DNA of 64,000 nucleotides, taken from contig NZ_JABBXF010000049.1 in the NCBI RefSeq assembly GCF_013030945.1, forward strand, positions 37,655-101,654, given 5' to 3'. The translations under genes and the position numbers were made by a program. This document shows, piece by piece, positions 35,422 through 44,041 of this stretch (positions are counted from its first letter, which is position 1; every line of letters starts with the position of its first letter). The notes beneath the pieces are model-generated. The model had not been told where the DNA came from and did not search any database. It saw only the letters and a list, made by a program, of their open reading frames with translations. The stretch is from Streptomyces morookaense (GTDB taxonomy: Bacteria; Actinomycetota; Actinomycetes; Streptomycetales; Streptomycetaceae).

Positions 35422-37013
35422 GTGACTTCGACGCGATCGACTCGCTGCTCGCCGCTGTCGGTCCGGAAGCCGAGCTCCCCTCTCCTCAGATCCGCCAGGA
35501 GCTGCGGGAGCGGGCCCGGTTGTCCAAGGCGCAGGTGGCCCGGGCGCTGGGGGTGAGCCCGTCCACGGTCGCGGCTTGGGAGTCCGGCCGGGACCCGGCC
35601 GGCGAGATCCGCACCAAGTACGCGTACCTGCTGGACGGGCTGGCCGCCAAGTTCGCCACGGGCACCGCCTCGGCGACGCCGTCGGCCGTCGAGCCGGCCG
35701 TGGCGCCGACCCCGGCAACTACTGACACTCCTCCAGCTCTTCCGTCTTCCCCGATGCCCGAAGAACCCGAAGAAGACGGTGATGACGACGAGGTGGAGGC
35801 CCTCGCTGCGCCCGAGCCGTGTGTCCTGTGCGGGCATCCGGCCGGACAGCGGGTAGCAGGCTTCGTCCAGCACCTGGCCCCGGCCGACTGCCGGCCCGCG
35901 ACGGCCGGGAACCCGGCGGCTGTGCCCGCCCCGCCCGCCGTGAAGCCCGTGCAGGCCACGAAGCCGACGGCGGCTCGCACATCGCCTACGACGACGCGTC
36001 CCCCCGAGCGTTCCCACGGCCCGGCCCGGCGTGCATTCCAGGAGCCGTCCGGTCCCGGAGACTTGATCGGCCAGGCGGTCAAGGCCGCCCTCGCCGAACA
36101 CCACGGCGACGTCGAAGCGGCGACAGCCGTGCTGCTGAAGAGGGCGATCCCGGACGCGATGCGCCTGCTGGACGAAACCCGCAAGGGCGCCCGCTACGAC
36201 GTGATCGCCCACCCCTGGATCCCCGACATCCTCAAGAAGCAGACGTCCCGCGGCGCCGACCAGATCTGGGAGGCCCGTCCCAAGTGGACACGCCACGAAC
36301 TGCCGCCCGGGAAGCACGAGGTGACGGCCCTCGACATCAACGGCGCCTACCTCTCCGCCCTCAAAACCCACCTCCCTCTCGGACAGCTCGAGCACTCCAC
36401 CGGCCTCCCGCACGACCGCCGCCGCGCCGGCGTCCACCTCATCACCCCGCCCGCCTGGGAGCACGAGGATGTGCTGCCCAACCCGATCGGGAACCGGGAC
36501 GAACCCGGCCCCCTATGGGTGACCGAGCCGACCCTGCGCCTCCTGCTGCGCCTGTCCGGCCCGAAGTACGGACTGTGCGCGCCGCCGGAGATCCACGAGT
36601 CCTACACCTCCGGTGCCACGGAGAACCTCCTGGAGAAGTTCCGTATCGCGCTGAAGGACGCCCGCGACGCCGCTATCGCCGAGGGCGACGAGGTGACGCT
36701 GGAGTACGTGAAGGCGATGTACTCCAAATTCGTCTCGACGATGGGGGAGTCGAACTACAACCGGGAGCTGTACCGCCCGGACTGGATGCACATCATCCGC
36801 TCCCAGGCGTTCTCCAACCTGTGGCTCAAGGCCCTCAAAGCCCATGACGAGGGACTCACGGTCGTCCGCGCGATGGGCACCGACGAACTCCACGTCATCG
36901 GCGACTGGCACCGTGTCTTCCCCGAAGGCCGGGGCGTTACCGAAGTCAAGGTCAAGGACACCTACACCGCCGGAACCGACATTGACGACAGCACGGGGGA
37001 GGAACAGGAGTAG
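35418..37013 (+). CDS. tap: Telomere-associated protein (Tap)
   Basis: A 531-residue protein. The N-terminus has an HTH (LRERARLSKAQVARALGVSPSTVAAWESGRDPAGEIRTKYAYLLDGL; in pieces LSKAQVARALGV, STVAAWESG). A Pro/Ala-rich linker carries a CVLCGHPAGQRV zinc-like site. The C-terminal part matches Streptomyces Tap: GARYDVIAHPWIPDILKK, GADQIWEARPKWTRHELP, EVTALDINGAYLSALKTHLP and YVKAMYSKFVSTMGESNYN. Tap binds telomeric 3' overhangs and recruits the terminal protein Tpg, so it is needed to replicate linear ends. It is shorter than the ~740-residue Tap of S. coelicolor as I recall it. The GTG start overlaps the HTH gene and its stop overlaps tpg. Confidence 0.88.
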   Translation: MSDFDAIDSLLAAVGPEAELPSPQIRQELRERARLSKAQVARALGVSPSTVAAWESGRDPAGEIRTKYAYLLDGLAAKFATGTASATPSAVEPAVAPTPATTDTPPALPSSPMPEEPEEDGDDDEVEALAAPEPCVLCGHPAGQRVAGFVQHLAPADCRPATAGNPAAVPAPPAVKPVQATKPTAARTSPTTTRPPERSHGPARRAFQEPSGPGDLIGQAVKAALAEHHGDVEAATAVLLKRAIPDAMRLLDETRKGARYDVIAHPWIPDILKKQTSRGADQIWEARPKWTRHELPPGKHEVTALDINGAYLSALKTHLPLGQLEHSTGLPHDRRRAGVHLITPPAWEHEDVLPNPIGNRDEPGPLWVTEPTLRLLLRLSGPKYGLCAPPEIHESYTSGATENLLEKFRIALKDARDAAIAEGDEVTLEYVKAMYSKFVSTMGESNYNRELYRPDWMHIIRSQAFSNLWLKALKAHDEGLTVVRAMGTDELHVIGDWHRVFPEGRGVTEVKVKDTYTAGTDIDDSTGEEQE

Positions 37014-37585
37014 TGCCGCAGAAGAACATTGATTTCGGGAAGTTCGGCGCCCGGGGCATCAAGGGCAGTGACGCCGTGGCGCGCAAGCTCGACGAGCTCG
37101 CCGGCGGCATCGCCACCCCGGTGACCGTCAGGCGCGGCTGGATAGCGCGCCTGCACTACCTCACCCGTACGGATCATGCGCGCACGGCTGCCCGGAATGC
37201 CGGGCTGACGGTGACCGACCGGACACTGAAGGCGTGGCTGGAGGGCAAAAGGGCGCCGTCGAAGGCCAACCTGGAACGCATCGACGCCGCGTACCGGGTG
37301 GTGCGGCGTCAGAACGTCGCCCGTCACCTCCTCAAGCGCCTGAACCGCGAGGGACGCGGGACCCGGGTGGAGATCCACCCTCTCGACCAGTCCCAGGTGC
37401 CGCGGCCGTTGCAGCGGGTGGTGGAATACCGGTCGCTGAACGTGCGCCGCTGGGACCGCATCGTCGGCGCCTGGGCGACGGGCGACCATCAGGGCCTCGA
37501 AGCGGCCTGGGACGACACGATCGTCGACCTGGGCTCGCAGTGGGGCCAGTACGAGTACGTCACCAACGTCGGCTTCGCCGCGTAG
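37013..37585 (+). CDS. tpg: Terminal protein Tpg-like
   Basis: A 190-residue protein coded directly after tap, its GTG overlapping the tap stop (TAGTG) with GGAGG upstream. It has the size and order of Streptomyces terminal proteins: a basic N-terminal half with a helix-turn-helix (GLTVTDRTLKAWLEGKRAPSKANLERIDAAY) and an acidic C-terminal half. Tpg is attached covalently to the 5' ends of linear replicons and primes end patching. The C-terminal half differs from the archetypal Tpg, so it may belong to a variant type. The call rests strongly on the tap link. Confidence 0.75.
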   Translation: MPQKNIDFGKFGARGIKGSDAVARKLDELAGGIATPVTVRRGWIARLHYLTRTDHARTAARNAGLTVTDRTLKAWLEGKRAPSKANLERIDAAYRVVRRQNVARHLLKRLNREGRGTRVEIHPLDQSQVPRPLQRVVEYRSLNVRRWDRIVGAWATGDHQGLEAAWDDTIVDLGSQWGQYEYVTNVGFAA

Positions 37586-37698
37586 AAGGCTCGTGGTGGC
37601 GCGCGGGTTCACTCTGGCCGGGAACCGGTGCCGGGTAATCCGATTTGCCCACCACGGCCGGTGGTGGGCTCGGTGTCCGGGCGAGGTGGTGATCACTC

Positions 37699-37806
37699 GT
37701 GTCGGAGCGGATCGGGAACGTGACGCTGGAGCGTTTCGAGGAGCTCGTCGCGAAGGCGAACGAGCTGGTCAAGCAGGTCACTTGGGCCCAGTTCGATCTG
37801 GGCGAC
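37699..37806 (+). pseudogene. Gene start truncated by a transposase fragment
   Basis: GTG at 37699 with a purine-rich leader opens MSERIGNVTLERFEELVAKANE...WAQFDLGDI, a regular amphipathic helix that reads like a real N-terminus (plasmid/arm-borne regulatory or partition proteins have similar starts). After ~37806 the frame enters the inverted transposase fragment. It was probably cut by the insertion. Confidence 0.45.
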
Positions 37807-38125
37807 ATCGGGGTAGTGGCGGCGGCGACATCGGCACCGGGTGCCAGCCGCACGGCGTCCACGGTCGCGGTCCACGAAGTCCGGCCGGCCTCCAGCGCGG
37901 CGACGACCGAGTAGGGCCAGCCGGGGATCATCAGATGCTGGTCCCTGCCGCGGCCGTAAGTGTGACAGAACAGCCTCTCCGCGCTGCACTCGGCGTCCGG
38001 CCGCAGCCAGTTGCTCACGTCGACGGCCAGGACCAGCCGGCCGTCGGCGGCCTTGGGCTGCGGGAGCGCGGCCAGCGTCTGCCGCAGCCGGGTGGCATCG
38101 ATACGGCCGTGACGGCCTTCGTGTG
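37806..38125 (-). pseudogene. Transposase fragment (DDE, IS701-like), copy A
   Basis: Minus-strand frame: LAALPQPKAADGRLVLAVDVSNWLRP, CSAERLFCHTYGRG and IPGWPYSVVAALEAGRTSWT, ending at DAVRLAPGADV. This is the DDE region of a transposase common in Streptomyces; both ends are missing. A second fragment overlapping the same PQPKAADGRLVLAVDV segment lies at 42729-42877 in the same orientation. Confidence 0.7.
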
Positions 38126-38236
38126 ATCGCGTGCGTCCTTGATCGGAGCACATGATCACGCGAAGGACGCGATTTCGTCTGGTGGTTACTGTTACGAGTG
38201 ATCAAGTTCGAGACGGCCGTTCAAGGTCGAGAGGCA

Positions 38237-38953
38237 TCACCGCGTGGTGAAGGCTCCGCCGTTGACGTGAATGGTCTGGCCGGTGATGTGCTGGGCGCCC
38301 GGGGATGCAAGGAAGTATGCCGTCTCGGCGATGTCCTCGACCGTGCCCGGGCGCTTGTTGTGCGTCTCCTCGACGAGAGAGTTGTGGCGCTCGTCGGTCA
38401 TCTGGCCGCGGAAGAAGTTGGTGCCGGCGATGTAGCCGGCCGAGATGACGTTGCTGGTGATGCCGCGGGGGCCGAGTTCGCCGGAGAGCGAGGCATTCCA
38501 GGCGGCCAGTGCGGCCTTGGCCGCGCCGTAGGAGCCGCCTCGGCGCTCGGCGCCGATCGAGCCGATGCTGATGATTGAGCTGCCGCTGGTGAGCTTGTCC
38601 TGGACTGAGGCGGTGGTCAGGACCGCGCCCAGGAGGTTCTCAGCCAGGTTGGCGTGCCACTGGGCCAGCACCGCTTCCAGAGCGGGTACGTCACCAGGTG
38701 CCGACTGGGGTAGGCCGCCGGCTGCGTTGACCAGGACATCCAGTTCGCTGAACCGAGCGGCAAGTGCCGCAACCTGCCCGGGGTCGGTCGCATCGCAGGC
38801 AACGCCGTGCACGCCCAGCTGCTTGGCGGCCTGTTCGACGGTGTCGGCATGGCGTCCAGTGATGAAGACTTTCTCCTGGTCGGCGGCGAACCGTGTGGCG
38901 ATGGCGCGGCCGATGCCGCTGGTTCCTCCGGTGATGAGCACGGTGCGGGTCAA
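38237..38953 (-). CDS. Short-chain dehydrogenase/reductase
   Basis: A 238-residue classical SDR: TGGTSGIG nucleotide loop, NAAGG in place of NNAG, a catalytic Ser in ISIGSIG and YGAAK. The end ITGQTIHVNGGA is standard. TTG at 38953 is chosen because AGGAGG lies 6 bases upstream. It is divergent from a MarR regulator, with a palindrome in the gap. Substrate unknown; SDR/MarR pairs often serve in detoxification of reactive carbonyls or quinones. Confidence 0.9.
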   Translation of the reverse strand: MTRTVLITGGTSGIGRAIATRFAADQEKVFITGRHADTVEQAAKQLGVHGVACDATDPGQVAALAARFSELDVLVNAAGGLPQSAPGDVPALEAVLAQWHANLAENLLGAVLTTASVQDKLTSGSSIISIGSIGAERRGGSYGAAKAALAAWNASLSGELGPRGITSNVISAGYIAGTNFFRGQMTDERHNSLVEETHNKRPGTVEDIAETAYFLASPGAQHITGQTIHVNGGAFTTR

Positions 38954-38976
38954 GTGGTCCTCCTACTCACTGCTAC

Positions 38977-38990
38977 GTTTAGACCTAAAC
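38977..38990 (+). promoter_or_regulatory. MarR operator between SDR and MarR genes
   Basis: GTTTAGACCTAAAC is a 6+6 perfect palindrome with a 2-base centre, midway between the divergent starts (38953 and 39020), in an AT-rich pocket. Sites of this TTTAG/CTAAA type are typical for MarR dimers. Confidence 0.65.
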
Positions 38991-39019
38991 ATATCTGGCG
39001 CCGACAAGGGGATCACACC

Positions 39020-39565
39020 GTGGCTGACAGCACCGCCGCATCAGAGGGACTCCGAACCCCTTATCCCGCCGCCGAGATCGCTGCGGCCTGGCAGCGGGAA
39101 CGGCCCGGCACCCCGACCGAGTCGATCGAGGTCGTCACGCCCATCTGGTGGCTGGCGAAGCTGTTCGCTGACGATCGCAGCCGGGTATTGCGCGAAGCGG
39201 GGATCGACGCGGCCACCCTCGACCTGCTCTCGGTCATCCGCCGCTCCGGGCCGCCCTACACCCTCAGCACCCGTGAAATCGCCCAGCGGACGCTGGTGAC
39301 CGCCGGAGCGATCTCGCAGCGCGTAGCCCGGGCGGAACGAGACGGCCTTGTCCGGCGAACACCAGGGACCACCGGCCGCCGGACTGTGGAGGTGTCACTG
39401 ACGACAGACGGCCATGCGCTCATCGAGCGATCCGTCGATGCCGTCCTCGGCCGCGAGGCTGCACTCGTCATCGATTTGACGGCGCACGAACGCAACTCAC
39501 TCATCAAGTTGCTGGAGAAACTGATGACCGGCGTCCGACGACGCACGGGCACGTCGCAGCCTTAA
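39020..39565 (+). CDS. MarR-family regulator
   Basis: A 181-residue winged-helix regulator: YTLSTREIAQRTLVTAGAISQRVARAERDGLVRRTPGTTGRR is the DNA-binding part (recognition helix AGAISQRVARAE, wing with GRRTVEVSLT), then TDGHALIERSVDAVL. AAGGGG stands 8 bases before the GTG at 39020. The N-terminal ~45 residues are an extra arm. It should repress the divergent SDR gene and itself through the palindrome between them. Confidence 0.88.
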   Translation: MADSTAASEGLRTPYPAAEIAAAWQRERPGTPTESIEVVTPIWWLAKLFADDRSRVLREAGIDAATLDLLSVIRRSGPPYTLSTREIAQRTLVTAGAISQRVARAERDGLVRRTPGTTGRRTVEVSLTTDGHALIERSVDAVLGREAALVIDLTAHERNSLIKLLEKLMTGVRRRTGTSQP

Positions 39566-39604
39566 CCAGGCGGCCTGTGACGCCATAGACCTTAAAGAAC
39601 AAGC

Positions 39605-39960
39605 TTAGCCGGCGGCGGGCTGGTTGCCCTGGCCGAAACGCGCGACGTCGGCGGGGGCGAGGTCGGCGCGCAGGCGGATCCAACTCACCGGGTGCCGCCA
39701 CCTTCCGCGGCCGACCGCGGCATCGGCGCTGATCTCGGCGACCAGTTCGGGCGAGGCCAGGGCGTCGGCCAGCGTCTCCCGGCTGCCCCATGAGGCGGTG
39801 AAGCGCCGTCCTGTCCAGGGGTGTCCGGGCGGTGGGCGTGAGGGCGTCGGCGAGGACGCGCGACTGCACGGTGCTGAGCGTGGTCGTGCGGCCGACGTAG
39901 AGCAGCCGCCCGTCGCCGTCGAGGCGGCCGAGGAGCACGGTTCTGCGGACGGGCGAGGGA
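39605..39960 (-). pseudogene. Relic of an ATP-dependent DNA ligase C-terminus
   Basis: The minus strand reads LGRLDGDGRLLYVGRTTTLS and, after frame changes near 39790, WGSRETLADALASPELVAEI...GRWRHPVSWIRLRADLAP. This is the OB-fold end of the LigC-type ATP-dependent DNA ligases that Streptomyces often carries on chromosome arms. The nucleotidyl-transferase domain is missing and there are at least two frameshifts. Confidence 0.5.
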
Positions 39961-39968
39961 AGGGGAGA

Positions 39969-40270
39969 CGCCGCCCACGATCGCCTCCGTCGTCGAGCGC
40001 ACCCACTGGTAGAGGGCCGGTATCCGAGACGTGCACAATTCCCGGTTCCGAGCCCCGGGACGTAGGCGCTGCACCTGCTGCAACAACCGTTCCCAGGTAC
40101 CGTCCGCCGACCACAGTCGATGACGCTCATGCACCGTCTTCCACGGCCCGAACCGCTCCGGGAGATCACGCCACTGCACCCCGGTTCGCACCCGGTGCAG
40201 AGTCCCGTTGATCACCTGCCGGTCGGACCACAAACCTCAACGGTCCGATCATCTGACCGGTTACGCTGCC
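39969..40270 (-). pseudogene. IS5-family transposase fragment (N-terminal)
   Basis: Minus strand: WSDRQVINGTLHRVRTGVQWRDLPERFGPW, then TVHERHRLWSADGTWERLLQQVQ. This is the N-terminal DUF4096 domain of IS5-type transposases. It ends abruptly at ~39970 beside the ligase relic. No DDE domain follows. Confidence 0.7.
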
Positions 40271-40340
40271 GGTGGCTAGCGTCAGCACGCCCCGGTTGGC
40301 GAAGGCATGGTTCCCCCGGTCAGCAAGGCCGAGGCTTCCT

Positions 40341-41348
40341 TCACACCGGGGTGCAGCGGATACCGTCGGAGAAGACTTCGATGAGGGCGGGGCCTGCCCC
40401 CAGCCAGGTGGAGTCCGGCCGGATCCGGTAGCGCCCCGCCGTGGCATGGTGGCGGATGACTCCGGCGATGAGTGCTTCCAGGGCGCCGAGGTAGTCGACG
40501 GCACCGGGCACGAGGGCAGTTGGGGACTTCATGATGTTCTCCCGGCGGCGCAGGAAACTTTCTCGCAGGTCGAGGATGCGAGCGCAGAGACGGTCGGCTG
40601 CGTGCTGCAGGGGTTCTTCGTGTTCCGCCATGAAGAGAGGGATCGGGTTGTCCGCGTCGTCCTTGTTCAGGAACTCCGCCCCATAGGTGATGATGTCGTT
40701 GGTCAGGATGGACTGCAGTACCGCGTCGTACGCGGCAGACCGCATCTGGGGATCGGCGAGTGGTTCGGTTGCGTCCAGCCCGGCGCAGAAGGCGGTGATG
40801 GGAAGGGTGACCGGCCCGCCGGCGTTCTCGTACCGGTCGTCCTCGTCGAAGGCGGCCGGCCGTTTGGCTGTGAAGGTCACTATCCAGCGGATCCAGTCCT
40901 GCCGCATGCGCTGGGCTGCCTGGAGCGGCGTGCAGCTCATCACGCGGTCCCACAGGTCGGCGTGGGACAGCGCCCACCGGTCCGAGACCCGCTCTCGCTC
41001 GCCCGCAACCGAGGCGATGTACTGGCCTGCCCAGTGCCTGACGCCGTCCGGGCTCAGGACGTCGGCGTGCTGTCCGGAGGCGACGTCGTCCGCGAAGAAC
41101 GCGAACGCGTTGAGGGCCGCCATGGCGTGGACACGGTCCTCCCGGGCATCGGGCCACGTCCAGATGGTGAGCCACTCGTTGCCCTCCTGGGCGAACCGCT
41201 CCGCCCGCTCGGCTGGGACGACATCAGCTACCGCCTCCTTCACCCAGGCTGAGACGAAGTCACTGATGCTCTGGGCCAGCCGGTGCGGGCGTGGCGGTGC
41301 GATGCCGGCGACCAGGTCAGGGACGCGGTAGGAGAAGATCGGCTGCAT
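40341..41348 (-). CDS. Class I terpene cyclase
   Basis: A 335-residue terpene synthase. The second metal motif is complete: N217-D218-x-x-T221-x-x-x-E225 (TNDIITYGAEFLNKD). The first aspartate-rich motif is FFADDVASGQ (D87, D88), lacking the usual third acidic residue. R172/Y173 (DRYEN) may sense the diphosphate. GGAGG lies 5 bases before the ATG at 41348. The GGPP synthase 118 bases upstream in the same direction argues for a diterpene product, though a sesqui- or sesterterpene is possible. No P450 follows; the product is probably a hydrocarbon or alcohol. Confidence 0.85.
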   Translation of the reverse strand: MQPIFSYRVPDLVAGIAPPRPHRLAQSISDFVSAWVKEAVADVVPAERAERFAQEGNEWLTIWTWPDAREDRVHAMAALNAFAFFADDVASGQHADVLSPDGVRHWAGQYIASVAGERERVSDRWALSHADLWDRVMSCTPLQAAQRMRQDWIRWIVTFTAKRPAAFDEDDRYENAGGPVTLPITAFCAGLDATEPLADPQMRSAAYDAVLQSILTNDIITYGAEFLNKDDADNPIPLFMAEHEEPLQHAADRLCARILDLRESFLRRRENIMKSPTALVPGAVDYLGALEALIAGVIRHHATAGRYRIRPDSTWLGAGPALIEVFSDGIRCTPV

Positions 41349-41466
41349 GGGTGGGCCTCCTGGGCCGAAGGTGGCGCCGGTCAGGCATGTCGGGACGGCC
41401 GGACACAAACTGCGGAGGGACAGCTCGTGGTCTGCGCTCCCCTTCCTGCGGGTATGGCGGCGGCTG

Positions 41467-42513
41467 TCAGCGATCCCGGCAGGTGATCACCTGGGCCAGC
41501 GCCGCGAGATCTGCGGCCCCTTGCGGCACAGGGCGGACCGCTGTCAGATGGCCCAAGGCTCTAGTGGTGTGCCGCTGTGCTTCCGTAAGCGCCCAGGAGC
41601 GGCCGCCCGCTTCGTCCACCAGGCGGGCGGCCCGCTCCACTTCCGCCGGCGACAAGGGGGTGTCGCGGCAGTAGAGGTGAGCCAGTTCCCGCCCGGGTGC
41701 CCCGTCGGTGGCCAGCGCCGCCGTGACAGGCAGGGTCTTCTTCCGTGCGGCCAGGTCCGACCGGGCGGGCTTGCCGGTGTACTGGCCATCGCCCCAGATC
41801 CCCAGCACGTCGTCCACCAGCTGGAAGGCCATGCCGAGATGGGTGCCGAACGCCCGCAGATGGTCCCTGCGGTCCGCTGCCGCACCGGCTGCCAGGGCGC
41901 CCAGGCCGCAGGCAGCGGCGAACAGGGCCCCGGTCTTGGCGGACGCCATCGCCTCGCATTCGGCGACCAGTACAGTGGGGCGGTCCTCCAGCACCGTGTC
42001 GGTGTACTCGCCGTCGATCAGCTCCTGCACTGCACCGGTCAGCTGCCCCACTCCCGCGCCGCCAAGGGGCGGAGGGGCCTCGAGGAGGACCTGGACGGCC
42101 AGGAAGAACAGGGCGTCCCCGGCCAGGATCCCGGCCGGCACTCCGAAGGACGCCCACAGTGCGGGACGGCCCCGGCGCATGTGGTCGCCGTCGATGATGT
42201 CGTCGTGCAGCAGCGAAGCGTTGTGCACCAGCTCCACCGCCACCGCCGCAGGCAGCGCCGCGGAAGGCTCCCCGCCGACCGCCTGGCACGACAGGAGTGC
42301 CAGTGCCGGCCGCAGGCCCTTGCCCTGCGGGCCCGCCTGAGGGGTGCCGTCCATGTCCCGCCAGCCGAAATGGCATCCGGCCAGATGCCGGATCCGGTCC
42401 GGCAGTCGTTCCACCGCCGTCCGCAGCGACGGAGTCACCAGCGCACCGGCCCATTCGAGGATTTCACCCGCGCGTCTCTCCGGAGCCACAGGTATCTCGG
42501 CAGACCCGTCCAT
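41467..42513 (-). CDS. Polyprenyl diphosphate synthase (GGPP synthase-like)
   Basis: A 348-residue trans-isoprenyl synthase with both aspartate-rich motifs: HDDIIDGD (first, with RRG RPA after it) and QLVDDVLGIWGD (second), plus GKGLRPALALLSC and KTLPVTAAL. The first motif is not preceded by bulky aromatic residues at positions -4/-5 (NASLL), consistent with a C20 or longer product. It is first in a two-gene operon with the terpene cyclase, supplying its substrate. A transposase fragment lies upstream. Confidence 0.9.
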   Translation of the reverse strand: MDGSAEIPVAPERRAGEILEWAGALVTPSLRTAVERLPDRIRHLAGCHFGWRDMDGTPQAGPQGKGLRPALALLSCQAVGGEPSAALPAAVAVELVHNASLLHDDIIDGDHMRRGRPALWASFGVPAGILAGDALFFLAVQVLLEAPPPLGGAGVGQLTGAVQELIDGEYTDTVLEDRPTVLVAECEAMASAKTGALFAAACGLGALAAGAAADRRDHLRAFGTHLGMAFQLVDDVLGIWGDGQYTGKPARSDLAARKKTLPVTAALATDGAPGRELAHLYCRDTPLSPAEVERAARLVDEAGGRSWALTEAQRHTTRALGHLTAVRPVPQGAADLAALAQVITCRDR

Positions 42514-42728
42514 CCAGGCCTCCCGTCCGCAAAGCACCGTCAACCGCCCTCCGCCCGGAGGTAGGCGCTCCCTTGAACATGCTCCGCGCGCACCAGTGCA
42601 GCAATCCCCGCAGAGCAGGCGCTTTGGCGTACTCGGAAGCACAGGTGCATGCCTTGGCTCATCACGTGCTCCGGCGCACCCCCAGTCAGCCCCGCTGTGG
42701 GCCCCAGCCTGCGCTCTCCGAGCGTCAG

Positions 42729-42877
42729 ACATCGACGGCCAGGACCAGGCGCCCGTCGGCGGCTTTGGGCTGCGGCAGCACCGCGAGCGCACCACGTAGC
42801 CCGGCTGCGTCGATACGGCCCTGGTTGAGTGCGTCGTACAACGCGCCGTGCCCCCGCCGGTGCTCGGCCAGCAGCGT
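42729..42877 (-). pseudogene. Transposase fragment (IS701-like), copy B
   Basis: Minus strand: ITLLAEHRRGHGALYDALNQG, then RIDAAGLRGALAVLPQPKAADGRL and AVDV followed by a stop. It repeats the PQPKAADGRLVLAVDV part of the fragment at 37806-38125 in the same orientation. The right-hand neighbour, an IS630 element, inserted at its edge. Confidence 0.65.
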
Positions 42878-42943
42878 TATTGATCTTTAAAGAGTGGTGT
42901 CGGAGGGGCTGACGGACCTTGATCCCTGCGGTACGCCGTCCCC

Positions 42944-43426
42944 GTGAGGTATGCCCAAGGTGGCGGCCTGACCGCCGAACGGAGAGCATTCCGGGAAGGT
43001 CTGCGGATGCGGGCGGCCGATCTGTTTGGGCAGGGGCGGTCCAGCGCGGAGATTGCGAAAGAGCTGCGGATCAGCGAGCGTTCGGTTCAGCGGTGGCGCA
43101 AGGCATGGGCCGACGGCGGTCCCCGTGCACTGCGGTCGAAGGGTCCGGCGGCTCTGCCGCGTCTGAGCGACGAGTTGTTCGCCGTCCTGGAGCAGGAGCT
43201 GGCCAGGGGTCCGGCCGCGCATGGGTGGCCGGACCAGAAGTGGACACTGGAGCGGATCAGGTCGGTGATCGGGCGCCGCTTCCACAAGAGCTACACCGTC
43301 CAGGGCGTGTACTACCTGCTCAGACGGCACGGGTGGAGCTGCCGGATGCCTGCGCGGCGGGCGGTGGAACATGACGAGGATGCGGTTGCGGGCTGGGTGA
43401 AGGGGACCTGGCCGCAGGCGGAATGA
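42944..43426 (+). CDS. IS630 transposase, N-terminal (HTH) part
   Basis: A 160-residue protein: SSAEIAKELRISERSVQRWRKAW is a winged-helix HTH, followed by a second HTH-like part (WTLERIRSVIGRRFHKSYTVQGVYYLLRRHGWS). It binds the ends of the element. It overlaps the catalytic frame by ATGA. In many IS630 members both parts are in one frame or joined by frameshifting. Confidence 0.85.
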   Translation: MRYAQGGGLTAERRAFREGLRMRAADLFGQGRSSAEIAKELRISERSVQRWRKAWADGGPRALRSKGPAALPRLSDELFAVLEQELARGPAAHGWPDQKWTLERIRSVIGRRFHKSYTVQGVYYLLRRHGWSCRMPARRAVEHDEDAVAGWVKGTWPQAE

Positions 43427-44010
43427 CCGCGGCGGCGCTCGGGGCCTGGCTGGTGTTCGAAGACGAAGCCGGGATCTCGATGACGCCGCCGAAAGCCCGC
43501 ACCTGGTCCCGGCGCGGGATCACCCCGGTCATCCGTGTCCGGGGCAGGTCCCGTAGACGCATCTCCATTGCAGCCCTCGCCTGTTACCGGCCCGGCCATC
43601 GCAGCCGGCTGATCTACCGGGCCCGCTACGACGACGGTGACCGGCGCCGGCGCAAGAGCTTCGCCTGGACCGACTACCGCGACCTGCTGACCGCCGCCCA
43701 CCAGCAGCTCGGCGGACCGATCGTCCTGATCTGGGACAACCTCAACACCCATCTGCCCGTAGGCATACGGAAGTTCACTGCCGAACGGGACTGGCTTCAT
43801 GTCTACCAGCTGCCGCCCTACGCACCCGACCTCAACCCGGTCGAGGGCATCTGGTCCCTCCTGCGGCGCGGCCCACTGGCCAACACCGCCTTCACCAACC
43901 CCGACCACCTCGCCCGGACCCTCCGGACAGGCTTACGCGCTATCCAGTACCGCAGCGACCTCATCGATGGCTGCCTCACCGGCACCGGACTGACCCGAAA
44001 CACGACCTGA
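43423..44010 (+). CDS. IS630 transposase, catalytic DDE part
   Basis: A 195-residue protein with FEDEAGISM (first Asp), IVLIWDNLNTH (second Asp) and YAPDLNPVEGIW (Glu), the DDE triad of IS630/Tc1 transposases. It starts within the stop of the HTH part. It may be made separately or as a -1 frameshift fusion. Confidence 0.85.
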   Translation: MTAAALGAWLVFEDEAGISMTPPKARTWSRRGITPVIRVRGRSRRRISIAALACYRPGHRSRLIYRARYDDGDRRRRKSFAWTDYRDLLTAAHQQLGGPIVLIWDNLNTHLPVGIRKFTAERDWLHVYQLPPYAPDLNPVEGIWSLLRRGPLANTAFTNPDHLARTLRTGLRAIQYRSDLIDGCLTGTGLTRNTT

Positions 44011-44041
44011 CCGCCACGACATCAGCCTTTAAAGATCAGTA

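Larger units (their letters stand above)
42880..44039 (+). mobile_element. IS630-family insertion sequence, apparently intact
   Basis: Ends are inverted repeats: left TTGATCTTTAAAG and right CTTTAAAGATCAG (matching at all but one position), each next to a TA (42878-42879 and 44040-44041), the target duplication of the IS630/Tc1 group. Inside are two overlapping transposase frames with a full DDE set. Size ~1.16 kb. Confidence 0.85.

Noticed and set aside
43423..43426. Programmed -1 frameshift joining the two IS630 frames
   Set aside because: There is no clear A/T slippery run at the overlap (GGCGGAATGACC); a simple ATGA re-initiation explains it equally well, so no fusion product is annotated.
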